From Bacillota bacterium (GTDB lineage Bacteria > Bacillota > Clostridia > Acetivibrionales > DTU013), in NCBI GenBank assembly GCA_023426125.1, contig JAFABI010000065.1, positions 124,001 through 188,000 on the forward strand: a stretch of 64,000 bases of DNA, in the 5' to 3' direction. The notes below the pieces were generated by a model. The model saw only the letters and a list, made by a program, of their open reading frames with translations, did not search any database and had not been told where the DNA came from. Position numbers and translations under genes: made by a program. Of this stretch, positions 16,446 through 25,701 are shown piece after piece. The number at the start of each line of letters is the position of its first letter. Position 1 is the first letter of the stretch.

Positions 16446-17714
16446 TTATTTCAAATGAGCTTTGACCGCTTTTCTTAATCCGTCGATGCACTTTTCAATA
16501 TGAATCTCTTCCCAGGACGGATGCAGGAAAAGGCTTACCGTTTCATCCCTCAGCCGCTTGGCCACAGGGCATACGGCTTTGTCGTACCGGACCGCTTCAG
16601 GATCGGTATATTCGGATGACTTAAAGGGGAATTTTGCTTCACCGAAGCCGTTAAGCTGCTTGTATGCCTGCTCCTCATAAGCCTCCGGCCATTGTATGCC
16701 ATAACAGGGTATTTTTTGCGCCGACAATTCTTTTATGATCATACCGGCATTTGTATCAAGCCTGCCGGTGTCTAGCAAAACAGGATACCACCAATAGGCG
16801 TTTTTACGTTCGGCGGTATTGACAGGCAGTTTTTTGATGCCCTCCAATCCCCAAAAGGCTTCGTCATACATTTTTGCATATTTGAATCTTCTTGCCAGAT
16901 TCCAGTTGTCCAGCCTCTTAAGCTCGTTTATACCGATAACGGATTGGATTTCCGTCATCCTGTAATTGAAGCCTACACGGTTATGAATATAGTTGAGCTT
17001 TTCCTCAAGAGCAAGCAGATTCATGCGCGCCTTTACATCATATCCATGGTCCCTGAAGGAGCGGCATTCCCATCCCAGTTCTTCGTCGTTGGTAACTACC
17101 ATGCCGCCTTCGCCGCCGGTGGTAAAATGCTTGCTCTGGCAGAAGCTGAAACTGCCTGCGTCGCCGACGGTCCCCGCCTTTGCCCCCATATACTCCCCGC
17201 CGAAGCACTGGGCACAATCTTCAATGATCTTAAGCTTATGCCTTCGGGCAATTTCAAGAATAGGCCCCATATCGGCCACAACGCCATAAAGATGCACGAC
17301 AACGATCCCTTTGGTCCTTTCGGTTATCTTCGTTTCAATACTTGCGGGATCAATGGTATGATCCTCCGTGACATCGGCAAACACAGGGATTGCCCCTGCC
17401 TGCACAATCGCAAAGGAGGAGGCGATAAAGGAGTAGGATGGGACAATCACCTCATCGCCGGGGCCGATCCCCAGGCTGCTTATCCCCACATGGAGCGCAG
17501 CGGTGCCGTTTGTTGTCGAGATAGCCATTTTTGCTCCGCTCCATTCAGCCCATTTCTTTTCAAATTCCATTCCCCTGGGTCCTGTCCAATAGTTGACTTT
17601 GCCGTTCTTTAAAGGCTCAAGCACATCCTTGAAGGTCTCTTCCGCAAACTGCGGCCACATGGGAAAGCCTGCCTCCGCGATCCCTGTTCCGTTCATAGCT
17701 TTATCCTGTGCCAT
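16446..17714 (-). CDS. DegT/DnrJ/EryC1/StrS family aminotransferase
   Basis: 422-residue PLP enzyme of the sugar aminotransferase class. Signatures: GTAALHVGISSLGIGPGDEV, then PSYSFIASSFAI, HLYGVVADM, the cofactor Asp in IIEDCAQCFGG and the Schiff-base Lys in SFCQSKHFTTGGEGG. It transfers an amino group, usually from Glu or Gln, to a keto-sugar or keto-cyclitol, probably the product of the neighbouring oxidoreductase. An in-frame ATG at 17759 lies inside the candidate ROK operator and lacks a ribosome-binding site, so I prefer the ATG at 17714, which has a spaced GGGAG. The true start is uncertain. Confidence 0.88.
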   Translation of the reverse strand: MAQDKAMNGTGIAEAGFPMWPQFAEETFKDVLEPLKNGKVNYWTGPRGMEFEKKWAEWSGAKMAISTTNGTAALHVGISSLGIGPGDEVIVPSYSFIASSFAIVQAGAIPVFADVTEDHTIDPASIETKITERTKGIVVVHLYGVVADMGPILEIARRHKLKIIEDCAQCFGGEYMGAKAGTVGDAGSFSFCQSKHFTTGGEGGMVVTNDEELGWECRSFRDHGYDVKARMNLLALEEKLNYIHNRVGFNYRMTEIQSVIGINELKRLDNWNLARRFKYAKMYDEAFWGLEGIKKLPVNTAERKNAYWWYPVLLDTGRLDTNAGMIIKELSAQKIPCYGIQWPEAYEEQAYKQLNGFGEAKFPFKSSEYTDPEAVRYDKAVCPVAKRLRDETVSLFLHPSWEEIHIEKCIDGLRKAVKAHLK

Positions 17715-17755
17715 TTGAACACACGCTCCCGTCTTAATAAATATTATCAATTTCT

Positions 17756-17766
17756 CCATTCACTGG
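17756..17766 (-). promoter_or_regulatory. Candidate ROK operator upstream of the aminotransferase
   Basis: CCATTCACTGG on the plus strand (CCAGTGAATGG on the minus). With its flanks it matches the region before the ROK gene: on the minus strand both read TTAA-x-CCA-x5-TGGAGAAATTG. Confidence 0.45.
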
Positions 17767-17896
17767 ATTAATTGCCTTTCAAAAATCCCGTGTCCAATCG
17801 CACGGTTGCCTCTCTCCCCCATACCAACGCCCACGCTCCAAGGTACTATGAAAAGTATAAGGGCGCGATTGCGATTGAAAGGGCGGGCATTGCGAT

Positions 17897-17922
17897 TGTA
17901 GGGGCGCGCATTGCGCGTCCGC
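17897..17922 (+). repeat. Palindromic repeat family A, copy 4 (GCGC core)
   Basis: TGTAGGGG arm, GCGCATTGCGC core, GTCCGC arm. Two decayed partial copies lie just before it (about 17861 and 17881). The rest of 17767-18089 holds no gene. Confidence 0.75.
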
Positions 17923-18018
17923 AAAATGTAATCTGAGATAGCACGCTTCCATGCATCAGGGGACGTTTCTTATCTGCCACACACTCTTCGCCTTTCCATG
18001 GTTTGCGCTTACTGTCAC

Positions 18019-18045
18019 GGGCAGACGGCAGTGGCCGCCCCTGCA
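18019..18045 (-). repeat. Palindromic repeat family A, copy 5 (GGCC-type core, decayed)
   Basis: GGGCAGACGGC and GTGGCCGCCCCTGCA; faces copy 4 in inverse orientation about 100 bases away. Confidence 0.6.
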
Positions 18046-18089
18046 TTGGATGCATTATGTCCAATAGCCGCCTGTACATCAGGTTTCTT

Positions 18090-19340
18090 TTATTCTTTAA
18101 ATAGCCCCGGGATTTTAAAAATGTTATCCAGGGCATACCTGGCGCCGCCCAGACTTGCCGTATTGCCTTTCAGATAGGAATACTTCAGCTCCGGCCTGTT
18201 CATTCCGGGCATCAACTCAATGGAACGCAAGTGCTCCCTTACCCTGTCGAGAAAAGCATCGCCTATTTTGGTGATTTCCCCTCCGATGACTACAACCTGA
18301 GGGTTAAAAAGATTAACGACATTGTTGATTCCAAATGCCAGCTTCAATGCGATTTCATCCGCTATTTCCGTTGCCAGCCCGTCGTTGCGTTTGATGGCGC
18401 GGCTGATGACATCCACATTGATCTTGTTAAGGTCGTTTTGGGTAATTTCCTTGATGACGGTGTCTCTACCCGACATGACGGCAAATACGATTTTTTGAAC
18501 CATGGCGGGAATGCTTGCCATGATCTCCAGACAGCCTCTGTTTCCGCATTTGCACCTGGGGCCGTTCATATCGATGGAAATATGCCCGATCTCACCGGCC
18601 ATACCTGAAGTTCCGCGGAACATTCCTCCCTCCACGATGATACCTGCGCCGATACCGATATTGATATCGATGAAAATCAGGTTCTGAATGTTTTCCCCAA
18701 TGCCAAATTGCTTCTCCGCATAAGCGCAAAAATAGGATTGGTTTTCGAAAAACACCGGGACCCCGCTGAACCTTTCCCTCATCCGGCCGCAAAAATCATT
18801 GCCGGTACCCACGGTTACTACGGTAGAGCTTATAACCCTTTGCTCCATGTGGTTGATTAATCCCGGAAATCCGATAGAAAATCCCAGCAGCTTTTTTTCC
18901 GGTATCCCGTGCCTGGCGATAAGTTTTTCTGCCGCCTCTATCATCCGTGTGCCAAGGCTCTCAAAATCGGTGCCCTCGTAGTGGAATTCGTCCACCTGCC
19001 TGCAAAGCAGATCGTACAAAGAACCCAGTATTCCGTTTTCCACGATTTCATAGGCAATAACATAGCCTCCGCAGGGATTTATCTCCACCATAATGGGCTT
19101 TCTGCCGCTGGTGCTGGTTTTTCCCGCTCCGGTCTCAACGGCGATATCGTTCTTAAGCAGCTCTTCAATAAGAGAGGATACCGTGGTTGGGCTCATTCTG
19201 GTTTTTTGCGCCAACTCCGCCCGGGATACCGGACCGTGCCTGTAAATAAGATTGAAAACCAGGGCCAGGTTTGTTTCCTTAACCAACTGCAGGTTTGCCG
19301 TTTGTTTCCGGCTTGTATTCGTCTTTTGGAAATCCATCAT
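18090..19340 (-). CDS. ROK family transcriptional regulator
   Basis: 416-residue NagC/XylR-type repressor. An N-terminal winged helix (residues ~15-75; RHGPVSRAELAQKTRMSPTTVSSLIEELL) is followed by a ROK sugar-kinase-like domain with IDINIGIGAGIIVEGG and the zinc motif GHISIDMNGPRCKCGNRGCLE. TTG at 19346 is too close to the GGAG, so ATG 19340 is chosen. A pseudo-palindrome at 19352-19362 just upstream reappears before the aminotransferase gene, suggesting that this protein represses itself and the aminotransferase/oxidoreductase pair in response to a sugar. Confidence 0.93.
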   Translation of the reverse strand: MMDFQKTNTSRKQTANLQLVKETNLALVFNLIYRHGPVSRAELAQKTRMSPTTVSSLIEELLKNDIAVETGAGKTSTSGRKPIMVEINPCGGYVIAYEIVENGILGSLYDLLCRQVDEFHYEGTDFESLGTRMIEAAEKLIARHGIPEKKLLGFSIGFPGLINHMEQRVISSTVVTVGTGNDFCGRMRERFSGVPVFFENQSYFCAYAEKQFGIGENIQNLIFIDINIGIGAGIIVEGGMFRGTSGMAGEIGHISIDMNGPRCKCGNRGCLEIMASIPAMVQKIVFAVMSGRDTVIKEITQNDLNKINVDVISRAIKRNDGLATEIADEIALKLAFGINNVVNLFNPQVVVIGGEITKIGDAFLDRVREHLRSIELMPGMNRPELKYSYLKGNTASLGGARYALDNIFKIPGLFKE

Positions 19341-19351
19341 AGCCAATTTCT

Positions 19352-19362
19352 CCAGTGAATGG
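19352..19362 (-). promoter_or_regulatory. Candidate ROK auto-operator
   Basis: CCAGTGAATGG on the plus strand, overlapping the region just before the ribosome-binding site of the ROK gene. Its partner is at 17756-17766. Confidence 0.45.
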
Positions 19363-19519
19363 TTTAATTAAATTATAGCATAGAACATAGAAAAAGCAAT
19401 GGTTTTTTCATGGTTCTACAACAAAACATTTTATTTTTACAGAATACCCTTTCAAGCGCATGCAATATCTCTGAAAGGCGTATAAATGACGATAAGTAAA
19501 TGTTTGTGAAGCCCCCTTT

Positions 19520-20350
19520 TCATTTTGTTACCAGTTTCCTGTATTCCGAGGGTGAAAAGCCGGTATATTCCTTGAATATCCTTGAAAGATAATAAATATC
19601 GCCTATACCTGTTTTTTCCGCAATAACAGCCAGGGTATCGTCATTGGTCTCCAGCAAAAGCTTGGCCTTATCCATCCTCCTGTGGTTGATATAACTGATG
19701 GGGGAAGCGCCAAGATGCTTCCGGAAAAACCTGATGAAATAATTGGGGTGAAGGTGGACGATCTGGGCCAGCTTCTCCACGCTTATGTTTTCATTCAGAT
19801 GATTGTCTATATATTCCAATACCAGGTTCAGCTTGTCCGTCCATTGGGAATTGGTGAGCCTGATTTCTCCGATTGCGGCATTTTCAAGGTAGAAGGATAT
19901 AATTTCCAGCATTGCAGCCTTGGCTCTCAAAGCCGAAGTCAATTCATGGCGTTCATTATGCTTTATCAGCTGCCGGAATAGTTCTTCCAGGTGAGACCTG
20001 TCCGCAACATCAATATACCATGGAAGCCTTACAACATCAAACAGGTTCATATCTCCTATGCCGGCGGTAAAATGCCCCCAGTATTTCGTAAAGGTGTTCT
20101 CATTTATAGTAGAAAAAGACTGTTTTACCCCCTGCGGCATCAGAAACAACTGACCCGGTTTTGGATAATGCTCCGTTTCACCGATTTTGAGCCATCCTTC
20201 CCCATCGCAGATAAAATAAAACTTGTTGTAGCCGGGGATATAATCCATATCCCTCCAACCAGGCCATACCTTTGTATATCCCGTATCCTTTACTTCCACC
20301 TTCAGGTTGGCGAGGTAATTTTTCAGCAGGAGCATCTTTTTATTTTCCAT
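19520..20350 (-). CDS. AraC family transcriptional regulator
   Basis: 276 residues: an N-terminal cupin sugar-sensing domain (YFICDGEGWLKIGETEHYPKPGQLFLMPQG) and a C-terminal pair of HTH motifs (VEKLAQIVHLHPNYFIRFFRKHLG, AVIAEKTGIGDIYYLSRIFKEYTG). It is divergent from the GH29 fucosidase gene with a 234-bp shared control region that carries a cre site, so it most likely regulates fucosidase in response to a sugar. The ribosome-binding site is weak (GAGATGG). Confidence 0.92.
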   Translation of the reverse strand: MENKKMLLLKNYLANLKVEVKDTGYTKVWPGWRDMDYIPGYNKFYFICDGEGWLKIGETEHYPKPGQLFLMPQGVKQSFSTINENTFTKYWGHFTAGIGDMNLFDVVRLPWYIDVADRSHLEELFRQLIKHNERHELTSALRAKAAMLEIISFYLENAAIGEIRLTNSQWTDKLNLVLEYIDNHLNENISVEKLAQIVHLHPNYFIRFFRKHLGASPISYINHRRMDKAKLLLETNDDTLAVIAEKTGIGDIYYLSRIFKEYTGFSPSEYRKLVTK

Positions 20351-20426
20351 TACAGCACCATCTCAAGCATTCGTATTCCAGCGAAAACTTCATTTTTAAA
20401 TCCGCATTTGCGCCTTGCAGTAATAT

Positions 20427-20441
20427 CGTAAACGCTTTCAT
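20427..20441. promoter_or_regulatory. cre site (CcpA catabolite repression)
   Basis: ATGAAAGCGTTTACG on the minus strand matches the Firmicutes cre consensus WTGNAANCGNWNNCW at all but the last position. It lies between the divergent AraC and fucosidase genes. Confidence 0.65.
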
Positions 20442-20584
20442 ACCTTATTTCCGCAAGGATAATTCGGTTTTCGCTGCAGTATAAGTTAATTTTACACAAA
20501 AACATGTTAAAAATATGTATCTACATTATATAGGAAGTACTATAAAATTTAAAGAAAAAGGAATCCATATAGGAGGTTTTTAGC

Positions 20585-21892
20585 ATGAGCGTTATAGAAG
20601 AAAGGCGAGAGCGGACGGAATGGTTTCTGGAAGCGAGATTCGGTATGTTTATCCATTGGGGCCTGTACGCCATCCCTGCCAGAGGCGAATGGATAAGATC
20701 CGTGGAAAAAATATCCATCGAGGATTATCAGCAATATTTCGATGAGTTCGACCCCACGCACTACGATCCCAAAGTGTGGGCAAAAGCCGCCCGTGAAGCG
20801 GGTATGAAATACGCAGTCATGACTGCAAAGCACCACGACGGCTTTTGTCTGTTTGACTCCAAACTCACCGATTACAAAGCTACAAACACAAAGGCAGGAA
20901 GGGACCTGATCAAGGAATACATCGAAGCCTTCAGGGCTGAAGGGCTGAAAGTAGGGTTGTACTACTCCCTTCTGGACTGGCACCATGAAGATTATCCGGC
21001 ATTTGAAGACAAGATTCATCCGATGCGCGGCAATGAAGCTTTCAAAAACAAGTCTCAGGATTTCGGCAGGTATGTGGAATATATGCACGGCCAGGTCAGG
21101 GAGCTTTGCACCAACTACGGCAAGATCGATATTATATGGTTTGATTTTTCCTATGACGACATGACGGGTGAAAAATGGCATGCAACGGAAATGGTGAATA
21201 TGGTGCGCTCCCTCCAACCCGGAATCATCATCGACAACCGGCTGGAAGCAAGCGGAGAAGGCAGCGGCAGCATAAGATCCGCAGAGCCCAGCATTTTTTC
21301 GGGCGATTTCGCCTCCCCCGAGCAGATTATCCCTTCGGAAGGCATAATGAATGAAAAAGGCGAATCCGTTCCGTGGGAAGCGTGCATTACCATGAATAAC
21401 AACTGGGGCTACTGTTCAACGGACAAAATATTCAAATCCTCCCGGCAGATCATCCGGAAGCTGGTGGAATGCGTAAGCAAGGACGGCAATCTCCTCCTTA
21501 ACGTAGGTCCCAACGCCAAAGGCAAAATCCCTGAAGAATCCCTCGCCATCCTTTCAGAAATCGGGGAATGGATGAAGCAGAATTCCAGTAGCATTTACAA
21601 ATGCGAAAAGGCTTCCTTTGCCAAGCCTGAATGGGGATATTACACGCAAAACGGGAATTTGCTCTATGCACATGTGTTTGAAGGCAACATTGGCCCCCTG
21701 CCGCTGGTAGGTTTGAAAGGAAAGGCAAAAAAAGCGCGTCTCGTATCCGACGGCTCTGAAATTAAATTTCTGGACTCCTGGAACACGAAGGAATACAAAA
21801 AGGACCTGTTCATCAACTTCGGTCCGGTGGAACATTTCACCTATCCCCTTCCCGACGGAACAGATACCGTAGTGGAAGTAGAACTTGAATAA
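20585..21892 (+). CDS. Alpha-L-fucosidase (GH29)
   Basis: 435-residue retaining glycosidase. GH29 hallmarks: RFGMFIHWGLYAIPARGEW near the N-terminus, MTAKHHDGFCLFDS, and the nucleophile D187 in IDIIWFDFSYDD; LLLNVGPNAKG precedes the C-terminal beta domain. There is no signal peptide, so it acts on imported fucosyl-oligosaccharides. A strong AGGAGG precedes the ATG. Control by the divergent AraC protein and by the cre site is likely. A 14-bp stem hairpin follows the stop codon. Confidence 0.95.
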   Translation: MSVIEERRERTEWFLEARFGMFIHWGLYAIPARGEWIRSVEKISIEDYQQYFDEFDPTHYDPKVWAKAAREAGMKYAVMTAKHHDGFCLFDSKLTDYKATNTKAGRDLIKEYIEAFRAEGLKVGLYYSLLDWHHEDYPAFEDKIHPMRGNEAFKNKSQDFGRYVEYMHGQVRELCTNYGKIDIIWFDFSYDDMTGEKWHATEMVNMVRSLQPGIIIDNRLEASGEGSGSIRSAEPSIFSGDFASPEQIIPSEGIMNEKGESVPWEACITMNNNWGYCSTDKIFKSSRQIIRKLVECVSKDGNLLLNVGPNAKGKIPEESLAILSEIGEWMKQNSSSIYKCEKASFAKPEWGYYTQNGNLLYAHVFEGNIGPLPLVGLKGKAKKARLVSDGSEIKFLDSWNTKEYKKDLFINFGPVEHFTYPLPDGTDTVVEVELE

Positions 21893-21916
21893 AAGCAGGT
21901 AAAATCAACCCCGGGA

Positions 21917-21957
21917 TTGTAAGCCACAAGGATCATTCCTGTGCTTGTGGCTTACAA
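21917..21957 (+). terminator. Hairpin after the fucosidase gene
   Basis: TTGTAAGCCACAAG (21917-21930) pairs perfectly with CTTGTGGCTTACAA (21944-21957), with a 13-base loop. No clear T-run follows. Confidence 0.6.
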
Positions 21958-22077
21958 CCGGCCTTAATAAAATTTGTAAGGGTGTACCCGCTCACCTCTT
22001 ATCCACATTGTCCTCACAAGCGTGGTGCCGGTCGGTACTCACAAAAGCAAGACGCCCTCCTTTTCCATAAACAGGGT

Positions 22078-23157
22078 TCAAACAAACAGCCTCAGAATAT
22101 AGCTGATATATTTCAAGGGGTCTTTTATTTTACCGTTGAAAAGTTTGTCACCCAATTTTCCCTTTAAACTTCCAACAAGCATATCCAATTTTGAATTGTC
22201 CAGCTTTTCTATTGCCTTTCGCATGACCAGTGAGTTTTCATAAGCTTTTCTTAACTGCCCGGTCAGGTTTTCGTAAGTATCCTGTCCGCATATGGCCTGC
22301 GCTGCATAAATTCCCGTCAAGATGGAGGCAACCTGTCCAAGGCCCATAAAAGGCATGATGGAACCGAAATTATTTCCTGCAAAATAAGTGTTATGGGCCC
22401 GGGAGTGTTCACAAATGCCCATGATATACCGTGTCACTTCAAATTTATCGGTGATTTTCAGGTCCTGCTTCAAATCCTTGCACACCCTGTCATAAAACAT
22501 GCTCCACATGGTGTCGATGTCTTTTTCCCGGTTTTCAGGGTAATCCGGATACGCAATAACAATATTTGCCTCTTTTTCAGAGATTGGAATCAAATAGCAG
22601 TTGCCTTTCGGGGCGAATCTGTTATCCAGCCACGCTTTTAAAGAATAAAGGTCAAATGTGCCTTCAACAATTGCCCCTCTCAAAGTGGCCGTCAAGTCCT
22701 CCCTGTAATTGCCGGCCTTTTTGGCATAATCCGCGTCCCCCGTAGCCAGGACCACATGTGAAAAGTCCTCCCGCAATTTTTCATAGGTATATTGCGAGTT
22801 AAAAATAATTTTGCTTTTTATTTGTCTTGACAATTGGTGTTCATAGGAGTCTTCGTCTCTGCCCCTTATATTGGTATATCCAAGGTTTCCCTTAATCACG
22901 GCGGATTCATTTTCCGAATAGAATACCAATTCTTTTATTTCGGAAACAGGCTTTAAAAACAGCCCGTATTTGTCGGCAAAATACCGGATGGAATCGTGGA
23001 TAGGTCTGTCGACAATGGAAAGTATCACTTCACCGTTGACAAATCTGTCTCCGACCTGGCTTCTGCTTTCAAAGACCACCGGCGATATTCCGTTTTTTTC
23101 CAATACAATGGCGCAGGATAAGCCGGATAAGCCTGCGCCCATAATTGCCACGTCCAT
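22078..23157 (-). CDS. FAD-dependent oxidoreductase in the germination operon
   Basis: About 359 residues; an N-terminal dinucleotide-binding fold (DVAIMGAGLSGLSCAIVLEKNG, then FESRSQVGDRF) and a later FAD-contact motif (FAGNNFGSIMPFMGLGQVASILTG). The overall plan resembles geranylgeranyl-reductase-like flavoproteins, which suggests a hydrophobic substrate, but no reaction can be assigned. It is the last gene of the gerA-type operon, 25 bases after a small membrane protein. The ATG at 23157 (with GGGAG upstream) is preferred over 23178, since the FAD fold starts there. Confidence 0.78.
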   Translation of the reverse strand: MDVAIMGAGLSGLSCAIVLEKNGISPVVFESRSQVGDRFVNGEVILSIVDRPIHDSIRYFADKYGLFLKPVSEIKELVFYSENESAVIKGNLGYTNIRGRDEDSYEHQLSRQIKSKIIFNSQYTYEKLREDFSHVVLATGDADYAKKAGNYREDLTATLRGAIVEGTFDLYSLKAWLDNRFAPKGNCYLIPISEKEANIVIAYPDYPENREKDIDTMWSMFYDRVCKDLKQDLKITDKFEVTRYIMGICEHSRAHNTYFAGNNFGSIMPFMGLGQVASILTGIYAAQAICGQDTYENLTGQLRKAYENSLVMRKAIEKLDNSKLDMLVGSLKGKLGDKLFNGKIKDPLKYISYILRLFV

Positions 23158-23182
23158 AAAAAGATCATCTCCCTTCATAAAA

Positions 23183-23407
23183 TTATTTGTAATTCCAATG
23201 CAAAATATCCTTGATGACGTATTGTATGCCTTTCATAGGACTGGGTATTTTTACGCCGATGGTCAGCAGCAGACTTAAAACCAAAGCCAGCAGCAGAAAA
23301 AAGGAATAGACGGCCAACTGGCGCCGGTCTTTTTCCCTTACGATGCCTGGAACTTCAATGAACACTATTACGATAAAAGCCCCCACCAGTAAAAATATCA
23401 AATGCAT
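23183..23407 (-). CDS. Small two-helix membrane protein of the germination operon
   Basis: 74 residues: two hydrophobic helices (LIFLLVGAFIVIVFI and FFLLLALVLSLLLTIGV) joined by a charged loop (PGIVREKDRRQ). It overlaps the end of gerB by 10 bases, indicating translational coupling. Small membrane proteins of this size accompany several gerA-type operons (GerD/YndL-like roles are not implied). The ATG at 23407 lies one base from AGGAG; a TTG at 23401 is an alternative with better spacing. Confidence 0.75.
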   Translation of the reverse strand: MHLIFLLVGAFIVIVFIEVPGIVREKDRRQLAVYSFFLLLALVLSLLLTIGVKIPSPMKGIQYVIKDILHWNYK

Positions 23408-24504
23408 TCTCCTTCCTGTTTTTTAGGCAGCCTTCGTATTTTTGCTATGAACAGGGACAGTATTGGAACCAAAAGCTCAAATGGTACGGAATAAACCGGC
23501 CAGATGGTAGCATTGAAATTCAACTGTTCCACAATGGAATCATATACCAGGATGGCGAGACAGATAATGATAATACCGATCGGGGTCGTGAGGGGCGCAT
23601 AGGAACGAAGCCTTAACAATTGAGCTATCCCCAGCACCGTTGCATAAAAGTAGATGGACACCCGTAAAAATAGCGTGTTTAACAGCACTATTGCAACAAG
23701 AATGTCCAGCCGTGTTATGATATGTGCTATATCGATAAGCAAGGTGGCCTGATAAGGCGGAGAGCTCATAATGGAATTCGTAATCCCCAGTACGGCTATA
23801 TCCCGTGCCACAATAACCAGCAATTGGAGCCCTCCCAGCAATAATCCCAGCAATACTGAGCTTCTTATCTTTTTCGTATTGTTCACATAAGGGATCACCA
23901 TCGTAAAAACCAGTATCTGGCAAAACGGGATCGTGGCTATAATATGTGTGCCCTGAATGAATTTGCCGAAAGGTATTTCGAAAACCGGCAGAAAATTTGT
24001 AACCTTTACATCCTTGAGAAGCAAAATAGTTACTATCAGTACCAATACCCCTGTGATCATAACAAATATAAAACTGCACCGTGCGATCACTTCGATACCA
24101 TTGCGGACGGCCCATGCGCAGACAAAAACAAACATGATTAAAACCGCTGCCACAGGCGTCTCCTGCATCAGGTTGGCTCTTATAAAATTCCCCATGGTGC
24201 GCAGGTTTAATGCGGCCAGCATAATGAAGTACCCGATATAAAGCATGGAAATCACTTTACCCAGAAATGGCCCGTAAATAATATCATTAAACTGTATCAG
24301 GTTTTTTCCGGGGAATTTGCGGGCAAGGGCGATATAGATTAATATAAAGGGTATGCTTACTGCCACTGCCGCCAAAACAGCAAGCCAGGTATCATGCCTG
24401 GTAATTCCGCTCGCAAAAGTGACCAGCAAATGAGCGCCCTGCAAAAAGCCGGTTACGGTAAACATTAATTGAGAACTGGATATTTCTCCTTTTTCGATCT
24501 TCAT
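23398..24504 (-). CDS. Spore germination protein, GerB family
   Basis: About 368 residues with ~10 membrane helices, the APC-type transporter subunit of a germinant receptor in the spore inner membrane; it is thought to bind the germinant. The N-terminus MKIEKGEISSSQLMFTVTGF is typical of the family. The frame extends upstream to 24615, but that part is the gerC coding sequence read in another frame. ATG at 24504 lies ten bases from AGGAG; an ATG at 24513 overlaps the gerC stop. Confidence 0.92.
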   Translation of the reverse strand: MKIEKGEISSSQLMFTVTGFLQGAHLLVTFASGITRHDTWLAVLAAVAVSIPFILIYIALARKFPGKNLIQFNDIIYGPFLGKVISMLYIGYFIMLAALNLRTMGNFIRANLMQETPVAAVLIMFVFVCAWAVRNGIEVIARCSFIFVMITGVLVLIVTILLLKDVKVTNFLPVFEIPFGKFIQGTHIIATIPFCQILVFTMVIPYVNNTKKIRSSVLLGLLLGGLQLLVIVARDIAVLGITNSIMSSPPYQATLLIDIAHIITRLDILVAIVLLNTLFLRVSIYFYATVLGIAQLLRLRSYAPLTTPIGIIIICLAILVYDSIVEQLNFNATIWPVYSVPFELLVPILSLFIAKIRRLPKKQEGECI

Positions 24505-24512
24505 GGACGGCA

Positions 24513-25688
24513 TTACTCCTGTTCCTGGCCGGCCGGCTCGTTTATTTGGCCTGTAAGGTCCAATCTGGCATTTACGTTCACCTCGATTTCGAGCTCCGGA
24601 AAAACCTCGTCCCATTTATCCTCCAGTTCTTTCCAGATGTCCGGATACCTCTGATGCACTGCTTCTCCAAATCCAAAAATGTCGGCATTCAGTTCCCTGG
24701 CTTTTTTAAAGGCAGCCATAACCTCACCCTTGATGGCCTCGGCTTTCTCTTCTACAAGGAAGTCAATCTTCGATGGCAATGCCAGGTTCCCGGGACACGA
24801 TTGTGCCCCCAGATTCCCCTCTTCTTTAATTTCTATTTTAAAATACGGCTTTCCATCCTTTATGACAGGCGTGAATTTTCCGCTTGCCCGGATAATTTCC
24901 AGGCTGACTTTCCCGGTATCCTCCGGACATTTCACCTTGATAATCCCGCTTTTCACTTCTCCAACCACCCACAGAAGGCCGCGGGTTTCTGTTTCGTCCA
25001 GTTGTCCCACCAATTTATCCCTCTTAAATACTGCCGTTCCCGATATGTGTAGCAGCTTTTTCTCTCCTTCTTCTATGATCTGTACGAGAGGAGCTACGGG
25101 CGCAGTGGTTTTCGTCATCAGCGAGGCCAAAAAATCAATCAGCCTTACGGCCCGTGTCTGGGATGTTGCCTTCTGTGCCTCGATCATGTCTGCAATATTT
25201 CTCGCCGGTATTTTTTCAAAATCCGATTTTACGTCCAGAACCTCTCCTGCAGTTCCACCGGCAACCATCACCCAGACATTAATGCGGGTTTCGGGATCAC
25301 GTACAAAGAAATCGATATACTTTTGAACTCCTTCTTCCGCAAGCTCGCGGCCGAATATGATCACCTGGTTATGCGGCAGATACACCTTGCGGCTAATCAT
25401 ATGGGTAAATCCCCTTAATGCATCGAAAACCGTATCGCTTGTGCTTTTTATGTTCAAGTAGGCCAATCCGCTGTTGGCGCCGCTTTCTTTTATGGAAGCC
25501 TTTATTTCCGCCGGTTTTGCGATTTGAGCCGTCAGCTGGACTTTGTCCGGCTCCCCCGGTTTGTCAAGACCCATCCCCATCAGAATGGACAAAGTGTCCA
25601 GTTCACGGCTGTTCCAACAGCCGGTCATACCCAGGATAAGAAAAGTACAAACGGTTATTTTAAGAATCCGGCAGAAATGGCTTTTCAT
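24513..25688 (-). CDS. Spore germination lipoprotein, GerC family
   Basis: 391-residue lipoprotein subunit of the germinant receptor. The signal peptide ends in the lipobox GMTGC with the lipidated Cys at residue 24, followed by the family's CWNSRELD motif. GerC domains extend to the end (GFGEAVHQRYPDIWKELEDKW). The start at 25688 follows GAGGTG by about eight bases; the longer frame to 25736 overlaps gerA and lacks a signal peptide. Gap to gerA is 13 bases and to gerB 8, a tight operon. Confidence 0.93.
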   Translation of the reverse strand: MKSHFCRILKITVCTFLILGMTGCWNSRELDTLSILMGMGLDKPGEPDKVQLTAQIAKPAEIKASIKESGANSGLAYLNIKSTSDTVFDALRGFTHMISRKVYLPHNQVIIFGRELAEEGVQKYIDFFVRDPETRINVWVMVAGGTAGEVLDVKSDFEKIPARNIADMIEAQKATSQTRAVRLIDFLASLMTKTTAPVAPLVQIIEEGEKKLLHISGTAVFKRDKLVGQLDETETRGLLWVVGEVKSGIIKVKCPEDTGKVSLEIIRASGKFTPVIKDGKPYFKIEIKEEGNLGAQSCPGNLALPSKIDFLVEEKAEAIKGEVMAAFKKARELNADIFGFGEAVHQRYPDIWKELEDKWDEVFPELEIEVNVNARLDLTGQINEPAGQEQE

Positions 25689-25701
25689 AAGCAGCACCTC
25701 A

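Noticed and set aside
17846..18136. 96-codon minus-strand frame
   Set aside because: Composed of family A repeat DNA and the 3' end of the ROK gene in another frame.
1978..20545. AGTACTATA near several starts (about 1980, 16403, 20534) as a shared operator
   Set aside because: Short, contains a -10-like sequence, and distances and orientation differ; chance is adequate.
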